The translations under genes were made by a program, and so were the position numbers. This document shows positions 1 through 5,202 of a stretch of 5,202 bases of DNA, piece after piece. The notes under the pieces are model-generated. The model searched no databases, was not told where the DNA came from, and saw only the letters and a list, made by a program, of their open reading frames with translations. The DNA is from an uncultured Clostridia bacterium (GTDB lineage: Bacteria > Bacillota > Clostridia > Christensenellales > Borkfalkiaceae). Each line of letters opens with the position of its first letter. Positions within the stretch are counted from its first letter, which is position 1. Location of the stretch: assembly GCA_905235815.1 (NCBI GenBank), contig CAJOMT010000089.1, forward strand, positions 1 through 5,202. Reading direction: 5' to 3'.

Positions 1-119
1 AAAATGTTAAAAAACGAGATATTAAATTGCTTGAAAAATGTTAAAAAAATTGTTATAATTATAAAATGTGTTAAAAAGATGTGGAAAACATTTTCTTATC
101 AACTGAAATAAAATGTTTA
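1..119. repeat. Cluster of AAAATGTT-type motifs around the operon promoter
   Basis: AAAATGTTAAAAAA occurs identically at 1-14 and 35-48, the second copy lying in the promoter spacer. A variant with an inserted TG is at 63-77. AAAATGTTTA is at 110-119, and an inverted copy (AAAACATTTT) is at 85-94. The last two form a 9-base perfect inverted repeat (86-94 with 110-118) around a 15-base loop in the presumed leader. The placement resembles an operator array, but the region is so AT-rich that some repetition is expected by chance. No regulator gene lies in the window. Confidence 0.4.
31..59 (+). promoter_or_regulatory. Sigma-A-type promoter of the ABC transporter operon
   Basis: The -35 box is TTGAAA at 31-36 and the -10 box is TATAAT at 54-59, separated by 17 bases. 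A TG at 51-52 gives an extended -10 (TGTTATAAT). The predicted transcription start is near 66, leaving a leader of about 75 bases before the ATG at 142. The -10 lies inside a 12-base perfect palindrome, TTATAATTATAA (53-64). This is the best match to a vegetative promoter upstream of the first gene. The surrounding AT richness means other weak starts are possible. Confidence 0.75.
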
Positions 120-132
120 TAGATAATTTTAC

Positions 133-137
133 GGAGG
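133..137 (+). promoter_or_regulatory. Ribosome binding site for the ABC ATPase
   Basis: GGAGG stands four bases before the ATG at 142. It is the strongest Shine-Dalgarno sequence in the operon and supports that start, although the spacing is slightly short. The two downstream genes have weaker sites, as expected if they depend on translational coupling. Confidence 0.75.
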
Positions 138-141
138 ATCT

Positions 142-846
142 ATGTTAATAGAAATTAAAGACGCAAGAAAAGAGTACGGCAGCGGAGAGTCTTTGGTAAA
201 GGCTCTTGACGGCGTAAATCTTTCAATGGAAGAAGGTAAAGTGTACGTAGTTTTGGGGCCTTCCGGCTCGGGTAAATCCACGTTATTGAATATGGTTGGC
301 GGCTTAGACGTTTTGACAAGCGGTTCTATCGTAGTTGACGGTATAGATATTTCTAAAGCCAACAAAAAAGGATTGACGGAGTACAGAAGAAAAGTTATAG
401 GTTTCGTCTTTCAATTCTATAATCTGGTGCCCGATCTTACCGCCTTGGAAAATATAGAAATGGTCAACGATATTTCCGATAAAAATACCGCTTTGGATAT
501 TGACGAGATCATGGAGGCGCTTGAGATAGCACATTTAAAGGATAGATTTCCAAGAGAACTTTCCGGCGGTCAACAACAAAGAATAGCTATCGCAAGAGCT
601 TTGGTTAAAAACCCGAAAATACTCCTTTGCGACGAATTGACCGGCGCTTTGGATACGAAATCTTCCAGAAGCGTGTTGAAGGTAATTGAAAAGGTCAACC
701 AAAAATACCACACTACCATCATTATCATTACCCACAACGAAGCGATACAAGGTATTGCGGACATAATCATTAGGTTTAAAGACGGCAACGTAAACAGCAT
801 TGAAAACAATCCCCACAAAATTTCCGCGGATGAAATCGAATTATAA
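142..846 (+). CDS. ABC transporter ATP-binding protein, MacB/LolD-type
   Basis: This 234-residue cytoplasmic ATPase hydrolyses ATP to drive the FtsX-type permease encoded next to it. Seen in the protein: Walker A GPSGSGKST (39-47), Q-loop glutamine at 91 in FQFYNLVP, ABC signature LSGGQQQR (140-147), Walker B ending in the catalytic pair D164-E165, D-loop GALD (168-171) and switch histidine H198 in ITHN. Length and motifs fit the LolD/MacB/BceA family, whose members dimerise beneath an FtsX-like permease. The start is fixed by GGAGG at 133-137 and by the usual N-terminus of a short beta strand followed by an aromatic before Walker A. After Walker B the family normally reads DEPTGALD; here it is DELTGALD, a proline-to-leucine change. 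All catalytic residues are present, so it should be active. The substrate cannot be inferred from the ATPase. It is the first gene of the operon, 12 bases ahead of the permease. Confidence 0.95.
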   Translation: MLIEIKDARKEYGSGESLVKALDGVNLSMEEGKVYVVLGPSGSGKSTLLNMVGGLDVLTSGSIVVDGIDISKANKKGLTEYRRKVIGFVFQFYNLVPDLTALENIEMVNDISDKNTALDIDEIMEALEIAHLKDRFPRELSGGQQQRIAIARALVKNPKILLCDELTGALDTKSSRSVLKVIEKVNQKYHTTIIIITHNEAIQGIADIIIRFKDGNVNSIENNPHKISADEIEL

Positions 847-858
847 TGGATCGACAAT

Positions 859-3312
859 ATGAAACTGAATTTGAAAATGCATAAAAGATACCTTCGCAGT
901 ATCAAGAAGAATTTAATATTTTACATAGCGACGTCTTTACTTACTATGTTGTGCGTTATGGCGTTCGCCCTGTTATACACTTGCGGACACGGTATTAAGA
1001 ATTTTACTACCGAGATATTCAACACCTGCGTGGTCGAAGACGCCAACATTGAAACGATGTTGGAAATTACGGAAGACGATATCAGTAATTACGAAAACAA
1101 GTATCATCTTTTGATGGAAAAGCAGGAATATATGGACGTTTTCAGCGTTACCGTTCTGGATAACGCAGGCAAAGACGTTACCGCCAAAAATATGCACGTA
1201 AGGGTTTTCAAAGAAAACACAAAGATAAACAAATATATTATCACTGCGCAAAACAACGGGCTGAATTACAAGTCTGTCAACGATTTAAAGGATGATGAAA
1301 TACTTATTAATGAAAAATATGCAAAGAAACACAACATCACCCTCAACAATAACAACAACAGAATTAAACTTAACGGTAAAGAATATAAAGTAGTAGGTTT
1401 CTTTATAAGGCCGGATTATTTATACGGCTTGGAAAACGTGACCGACTCGTTCCCCAACTACAATTCTTTTATGTTGGCATATATAAACGACGTTCAATAC
1501 GACGCGTTGAAGGACGGCGGCGGAAACGCTTCTGCCACGTCTACGTATTCAATGAAATATAACGTAAACGGCACTACCGGCGATTTGGACGCTATGCGTA
1601 AAGAAATGTTCGGCAATTATATATCGTCTCAATACAATGCGTCGCAGGCTTCAAGGAGGATAAGGATTTTCTATACCAGACCTACTATGTTTATCTCCTT
1701 CTCCTTCTTGTTCTTGGCAATCACGCCGTTCTTTATCGTGCTTTTGATATCTATTATCTTAAACATCAAAGTTACCAACGATCAGAAGATAATAGGCACT
1801 GTAAGCGCGTTGGGTTTTCGGGACAGCGAAATTTGTTCCCACTATTCCATAATGTCTATGATACCCGGTTTGATAGGCGGCATACTTATGACGATAATAG
1901 TGTACGCCACTGCGGGATCCTTCGGCTCGATATCTATAGGCGACTTTGAAGTCATGCACGTTGACTTTATTTACCCGTGGTACGCGGCGATTTTGGGCAT
2001 AATAATTCCTACGCTTATTTATTCCGCAGCTGCAATTTTCACAATCAAGCGTTTGATAGACAAGCCGATAACGTCCTTGTTGATCGGCGCGGGCAAGAAA
2101 TCAAAATCGTCCAAATTTTTAGCGAACAAGAGGATGAAGGTAACCTCCAAATACGCCGCAAGGTCTTTGGTCTCAAACGGAGTAAGGACTTTCGTTATCT
2201 TTTTGGGAATTATGGCGTCTACGCTGATTGTAACTTTGGCGTTGATGCAACTCGATACCATAAATGCCATAGTTACGCAGGCGATGAAAAAAGCCGGCGA
2301 TTTTGAATATGAATACACTTTGAAAATTCCGCGAGTCGCAAGCGATGAAGAAATGAAATCCAAAGAATTTAATTATATGATTGCGACGATATACGAGTAC
2401 GAAGACAGAAAAATACCTTTGATGGGCGCCGAAGTTGACAATATGAATTTGTGGTACACGACGCTTACCGACGGCACAAAAATTACAGAACTTAACGAAA
2501 ACAGCTTTTACGTTTCCAAACTGTGCGCCGAACTTATGCACGTAAAAAAGGGAGATACCGTTACCATCTATTCTAATTTCGATAGAGACCCGCTGGAGTT
2601 TAAGGTTTCGGGTATTATAGATAACGGGCTGATATCGTATATTTTGACAAATAAAACCAACGTTATCGAAACGTACTGCGACGCTATTGAAGAACTAATC
2701 AATAAGTTTGCTTTAGATCCGGAAGGATCGGAATTAATTGCCTCGGTTAACGATTACTTTGAGAACGGCGATAAAACCATTTTGGAACCTCTTTACAATA
2801 TCGTTTTATCAAAGACGGCTTTGAACGACACATACGACACGGAAAGCGTAGTAAACATTTTCCAGAAATCTTCAATTGAAAAGCAAAAAGACGCTAAATT
2901 GCAAGAAAGAGCCGTTTTGATATATACCGTTTTGGTAATAGGTATATTGATTTGTATTATAACGGTATTTACCATAGTAAACGTTATAGTGGACGATAAT
3001 CAGGCAAACATATCGATGATGCGCGTTTTGGGCTACAGCCCGAACGAGATAAACAAAATGATAATAAACGGCAACCATCTCATAGTGCCGTTCGGCATAA
3101 TTGCGGGCATTCCGCTGGCGTATTTGATACTATCGCTGTATTTTAAAAATACGATAGCCAACAACAACATGGTAATGCCCGTAACGTTATCCCTTAAAAC
3201 GGTAATAATCGTAGTGGCAATAATCGTCGTTACTTATTTCGTCACGCTCTCAATTCTTAAAGCCAAAGCCTCGCGAGTAAGTATGACGGATTCGTTAAAG
3301 GATAATCGATAA
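859..3312 (+). CDS. FtsX-like ABC transporter permease with duplicated domain
   Basis: This 817-residue membrane protein is the partner of the preceding ATPase. Hydrophobic segments lie near residues 19-41, 276-302, 330-352, 372-396, 441-463, 684-709, 738-760 and 779-800. That is eight helices arranged as two copies of the 1+3 FtsX unit. Each unit has a large extracytoplasmic region after its first helix (about 42-275 and 464-683). The halves match internally: a charged loop ending ALGF (317-320) corresponds to one ending VLGY (722-725). An IN-EKYAKKHNITL...YKVVGFF stretch (150-182) corresponds to VSKLCAELMHVKKGDTVTI...FKVSGII (552-587), the MacB-like core fold. Lipoprotein-, peptide- and antibiotic-handling transporters share this build, and BceB proteins differ in having ten helices. 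The ATG at 859 follows the ATPase stop by 12 bases with only a weak GGA (848-850), suggesting coupled translation. The long Asn-rich run at 163-167 is probably a loop. Substrate unknown. Confidence 0.92.
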   Translation: MKLNLKMHKRYLRSIKKNLIFYIATSLLTMLCVMAFALLYTCGHGIKNFTTEIFNTCVVEDANIETMLEITEDDISNYENKYHLLMEKQEYMDVFSVTVLDNAGKDVTAKNMHVRVFKENTKINKYIITAQNNGLNYKSVNDLKDDEILINEKYAKKHNITLNNNNNRIKLNGKEYKVVGFFIRPDYLYGLENVTDSFPNYNSFMLAYINDVQYDALKDGGGNASATSTYSMKYNVNGTTGDLDAMRKEMFGNYISSQYNASQASRRIRIFYTRPTMFISFSFLFLAITPFFIVLLISIILNIKVTNDQKIIGTVSALGFRDSEICSHYSIMSMIPGLIGGILMTIIVYATAGSFGSISIGDFEVMHVDFIYPWYAAILGIIIPTLIYSAAAIFTIKRLIDKPITSLLIGAGKKSKSSKFLANKRMKVTSKYAARSLVSNGVRTFVIFLGIMASTLIVTLALMQLDTINAIVTQAMKKAGDFEYEYTLKIPRVASDEEMKSKEFNYMIATIYEYEDRKIPLMGAEVDNMNLWYTTLTDGTKITELNENSFYVSKLCAELMHVKKGDTVTIYSNFDRDPLEFKVSGIIDNGLISYILTNKTNVIETYCDAIEELINKFALDPEGSELIASVNDYFENGDKTILEPLYNIVLSKTALNDTYDTESVVNIFQKSSIEKQKDAKLQERAVLIYTVLVIGILICIITVFTIVNVIVDDNQANISMMRVLGYSPNEINKMIINGNHLIVPFGIIAGIPLAYLILSLYFKNTIANNNMVMPVTLSLKTVIIVVAIIVVTYFVTLSILKAKASRVSMTDSLKDNR

Positions 3313-3313
3313 T

Positions 3314-3859
3314 ATGATACTTTACGTAAACGCCTGTGTAAGAGAACAATCCAGAACCAACAGAATAGCTGCGGAGCTGCTTAAAAAATTAGGCGGAAGC
3401 TACCGAGAAGTAAAACTTGCGGAAGCAGAAATAAGCCCGTTGACGAGCGAACGGTTGCAAAAGCGGATGGAACTTATAGAAAGGAAAGATTATTCCGATA
3501 AGTCGTTCGATCTTGCAAAGCAGTTTGCCGCGGCAGATACGATAGTGATTTCCGCACCGTTTTGGGATGCGACTTTCCCTTCTATTCTTAAAGTATATCT
3601 TGAAAATATCTACGTTTTGGGGATAGTTACCGAATACGGCGAAGGCGGGAAAATTCACGGTCTTTGCAAGGCGGATAAACTTTATTACGTAACTACGTCC
3701 GGCGGTCCATACGTTCCCGATTACAGCTATAATTACGTTAAAGCCCTCGCCGAAAATTGCTTTGGCATTAAGGAAACGTCGCTTATAAAAGCGGAAATGC
3801 TCGACGTGCAGGGATACGACGCGGAAGAAATTGTAAAACGTACGATCAATTCGCTGTAG
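3314..3859 (+). CDS. FMN-dependent NAD(P)H oxidoreductase, azoreductase-like (flavodoxin fold)
   Basis: This 181-residue cytoplasmic flavoprotein probably transfers hydride from NAD(P)H through FMN to quinones, azo or nitro compounds. Seen: an N-terminal beta strand followed by a phosphate-binding loop with SRTNRIA (13-19); the characteristic segment SAPFWDATFPSILKVYLE (80-97), equivalent to the P-x-(W/Y)-N-x-x-x-P-x-x-L-K motif of AzoR-type enzymes; TEYGEGG (106-112); and a second FMN-contacting loop TTSGGPY (127-133). It is slightly shorter than the roughly 200 residues common in this family but looks complete. The ATG begins one base after the permease stop, with AAAGGA at 3297-3302 as a plausible ribosome binding site inside the permease gene, so it is very likely translated from the same message. 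Quinone protection or detoxification of the exporter's substrate are inferences. The true electron acceptor cannot be predicted, and a plain NADPH-dependent FMN reductase role is also possible. Confidence 0.85.
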   Translation: MILYVNACVREQSRTNRIAAELLKKLGGSYREVKLAEAEISPLTSERLQKRMELIERKDYSDKSFDLAKQFAAADTIVISAPFWDATFPSILKVYLENIYVLGIVTEYGEGGKIHGLCKADKLYYVTTSGGPYVPDYSYNYVKALAENCFGIKETSLIKAEMLDVQGYDAEEIVKRTINSL

Positions 3860-3879
3860 AAAAAAGAATAAAACACGAA

Positions 3880-3917
3880 AAGGCCGCCCGAGAATTTTAT
3901 CTCGGTCGGCTTTAATT
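3880..3917 (+). terminator. Rho-independent terminator of the three-gene operon
   Basis: The stem pairs 3880-3892 with 3901-3913 around the loop AATTTTAT. It has 13 positions, including one mismatch (C3887/T3906) and one G-U pair, and a GC-rich core (GGCCG / CGGTC). The tail TTTAATT supplies a short, imperfect T-run. It begins 20 bases after the oxidoreductase stop codon at 3857-3859. Confidence 0.8.
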
Positions 3918-3949
3918 ATGTACACGCGCATGCGCACGTATATATATGT
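3917..3949. other. 33-base alternating purine-pyrimidine tract with near-palindromic core
   Basis: Every step from 3917 to 3949 alternates pyrimidine and purine without a break. The centre is the perfect palindrome GCGCATGCGC (3926-3935), extended with two mismatches to 3921-3940, and the right flank is a run of TA steps. GC/CA alternation of this kind is the classical Z-DNA-prone sequence, and the TA steps melt or form cruciforms easily. It lies directly after the first terminator. Function is unknown. Confidence 0.7.
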
Positions 3950-3973
3950 TATAAAAAAGTGAAAAGACAAAGT

Positions 3974-4005
3974 GAAAAGGTACGGCATCTCTGCCGTACC
4001 TTTTC
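3974..4005. terminator. Perfect 14-bp hairpin, probable bidirectional terminator
   Basis: GAAAAGGTACGGCA (3974-3987) pairs perfectly with 3992-4005 around the tetraloop TCTC. The A-run on one side and T-run on the other mean each strand ends its stem in T residues, the usual form of a bidirectional terminator. It backs up the hairpin at 3880-3913 and would shield the rRNA promoters from operon read-through. The ten-base sequence AAGTGAAAAG is repeated at 3957-3966 and 3970-3979 on its left side. Confidence 0.85.
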
Positions 4006-4035
4006 GGGTGGGAATATATAAAGAAGTAGGGTGGG
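4006..4035 (+). other. Paired GGGTGGG blocks, possible G-quadruplex motif
   Basis: GGGTGGG occurs at 4006-4012 and 4029-4035, giving four G3 runs with connecting lengths of 1, 16 and 1 bases. The central connector is AT-rich. The first block touches the end of the perfect terminator hairpin. Long-loop quadruplexes are possible but less stable than compact ones, so this is a structural suggestion only. Confidence 0.35.
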
Positions 4036-4265
4036 TCTTGTTGATTACGCATACACTATAACACTCGATACTTAAATTAAACTGAAAATTTTTAATTTTT
4101 TGAAAATAATCGAAAAATTTTCCGTCACTTGTGCTTTGCGTGGGGAGGAAGGCAGCGATGAGGTCGCGCAAAAATCTATATAAATAAAAGAAAAACTGCA
4201 AAACTAAAAAAACGCGAATTGTGGTTTTTGGCGAAATTTGAAGAAAAATACACAATATGTTGTGT
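4036..4265. other. Non-coding AT-rich stretch upstream of the rRNA promoters
   Basis: No protein gene is supported here. The stretch holds an A/T-tract cluster at 4084-4130, including AATTTTTTGAAAA (4094-4106), which recurs exactly at 4441-4453 in front of promoter P2. It also has an isolated purine-rich GGGGAGGAAGG (4142-4152) and a TTGTGG...TTTTTGGCGAAA segment (4219-4236) resembling the start of promoter P1. ACACAA (4250-4255) and TTGTGT (4260-4265) form a six-base inverted repeat with a four-base loop. It is best read as upstream regulatory DNA of the rRNA operon. Confidence 0.55.
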
Positions 4266-4274
4266 CTGAAAAAA

Positions 4275-4330
4275 TTTTTTTAAAAAAGTTTGAAAAAACA
4301 GTTGACTTTTTGGCGAAAATGTTGTTTAAT
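4275..4330 (+). promoter_or_regulatory. rRNA operon promoter P1
   Basis: The -35 box TTGACT (4302-4307) is followed after 17 bases by TTTAAT (4325-4330). A run of T7 then A-tracts (4275-4298) directly precedes the -35, as in UP-element-like rRNA promoter upstream sequences. The predicted start is near A4337. The 24 bases at 4283-4306 are identical to 4450-4473 before P2. The -10 is imperfect, so P1 may be weaker than P2. Confidence 0.7.
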
Positions 4331-4473
4331 ATACGCACATCAATCTTCTTGGCGCGCTTCTGCGGGGCTGCTGATGCAAGCGGAAAATACGAGCAATTCC
4401 CAAAGAAAACGGCACAAAAACTTTTCCAAAAAAAATTAAAAATTTTTTGAAAAAGTTTGAAAAAACAGTTGAC
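4283..4473 (+). repeat. 24-base direct repeat shared by P1 and P2
   Basis: Copies at 4283-4306 and 4450-4473 are identical over 24 bases, offset by 167. They start in A5, include GTTTG and A6, and end with CAGTTGAC, inside the -35 box. Similarity continues into the T-run upstream with small changes but stops after the -35, where spacers and -10 boxes differ. This pattern points to duplication of the upstream element or conservation of that part only. Confidence 0.9.
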
Positions 4474-4497
4474 ATTAGCTGTAGGATATGATATGAT
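4443..4497 (+). promoter_or_regulatory. rRNA operon promoter P2
   Basis: A consensus -35 TTGACA (4469-4474) and a near-consensus -10 TATGAT (4492-4497) are spaced by 17 bases. T- and A-tracts (4443-4465) lie immediately upstream. The predicted start falls on the G pair at 4503-4504, about 205 bases before the mature 16S end. In Bacillus, rRNA transcripts that begin with G respond to GTP levels; extending that here is inference. This is the strongest promoter in the window by match to consensus. Confidence 0.85.
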
Positions 4498-4503
4498 GTA
4501 TAG

Positions 4504-4708
4504 GCTGTCAGTTCGGACGGCACGTTGAACGGAGTTCAACGACATGTAGTTTAAAAACTGAATAGAAGGAAATGGTTACAAAACATTTATGTTTTGAAAT
4601 GTTTCTGTCAATTAATTTTGAGTATTTTTTATGTACCAAAAAAACAGTCAGCAATAACGAAAATCGTTAGAGCAGTTGTGTTAGAAATAACACGGCTTTA
4701 AGAATATT
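4504..4708 (+). other. rRNA leader (5' external spacer) with hairpins and boxA-like site
   Basis: Four perfect inverted repeats follow one another. CGTTGAAC/GTTCAACG (4523-4541) has a GGA loop. CAAAACAT/ATGTTTTG (4579-4596) is nearly continuous. TAACGA/TCGTTA (4655-4669) has an AAA loop. GTGTTA/TAACAC (4678-4693) is closed by a GAAA tetraloop. Between the first two, GTTTAAAAACTGAATA (4549-4564) resembles the TTTGAAAACTGAA boxA antitermination region common in Firmicute rrn leaders. No tRNA gene is seen. RNase III processing would need the 3' partner outside the window. Confidence 0.65.

Positions 4709-5202
<494 letters not shown>

Noticed and set aside
80..88. DnaA-box-like TGTGGAAAA (TTTTCCACA on the minus strand)
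   Set aside because: A single near-match with no cluster, no dnaA or dnaN gene nearby and an operon leader context; not evidence of an origin.
1977..2306. Plus-strand open frame of 109 codons inside the permease gene
   Set aside because: It is out of frame within a clearly coding permease region encoding membrane helix four and the inter-domain linker; no start signal.
859..3312. BceB-type bacitracin resistance permease
   Set aside because: Eight helices with two large ectodomains are seen rather than ten helices with one, and no two-component sensor or regulator is adjacent.
4158..4187. Nine-codon micro-ORF (MRSRKNLYK) behind a strong GGGGAGGAAGG
   Set aside because: The ribosome-binding-like sequence is well placed, but the peptide is tiny and no clear promoter precedes it. 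Conservation would be needed to support it.
3389..4255. Long minus-strand open frame of 288 codons
   Set aside because: It runs antisense through most of the oxidoreductase gene, both terminators and the alternating tract, has a low-complexity Phe/Arg/Tyr-rich translation, no ribosome binding site seen and no recognisable motif.
4238..4450. Plus-strand open frame of 70 codons starting with TTG
   Set aside because: It crosses promoter P1 and its A-tracts; the Lys/Phe-rich translation simply reflects A and T runs. No ribosome binding site.

Overview
The window suggests a low-GC, Gram-positive-type bacterium, most likely an uncultured member of the Clostridia. The support is AT-rich intergenic DNA, a GGAGG ribosome binding site, sigma-A-type promoters of the TTGACA/TATAAT kind, and the sequence of the partial 16S rRNA gene at the right end. 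I cannot place it at genus level by eye. All real genes lie on the + strand.

Positions 1-3913 hold one compact three-gene operon. It has a well-formed extended -10 promoter (31-59) set among repeated AAAATGTT-type motifs. It encodes an ABC ATPase of the MacB/LolD type (142-846), a large two-domain FtsX-like permease (859-3312) and a small flavodoxin-fold FMN-dependent NAD(P)H oxidoreductase resembling azoreductases (3314-3859). The gaps are 12 and 1 bases, so the genes are probably co-transcribed and translationally coupled. The permease carries two copies of the one-plus-three membrane-helix FtsX unit, each with an ectodomain of more than 200 residues. One permease chain plus an ATPase dimer would therefore make a complete mechanotransmission-type transporter. 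Its substrate cannot be read from the sequence. The reductase suggests, but does not prove, a role in stress or detoxification. The operon ends at two successive hairpin terminators (3880-3917 and 3974-4005).

Positions 3914-4708 hold no convincing protein gene but are rich in structure. They contain a 33-base strictly alternating purine-pyrimidine tract, a pair of GGGTGGG blocks, several A-tract clusters, and two tandem promoters sharing an identical 24-base block that ends inside the -35 box. A possible decayed third promoter copy lies upstream. A leader follows, with a boxA-like element and four perfect short hairpins.

Positions 4709-5202 are the 5' third of a 16S rRNA gene, cut by the window edge. 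The downstream rrn genes are presumably outside the window. Overall this is the end of an exporter operon placed immediately upstream of, and insulated from, an rRNA operon. I see no phage, CRISPR, insertion-sequence or clearly new system. The most distinctive material is the transporter-reductase linkage and the architecture of the rrn upstream region.
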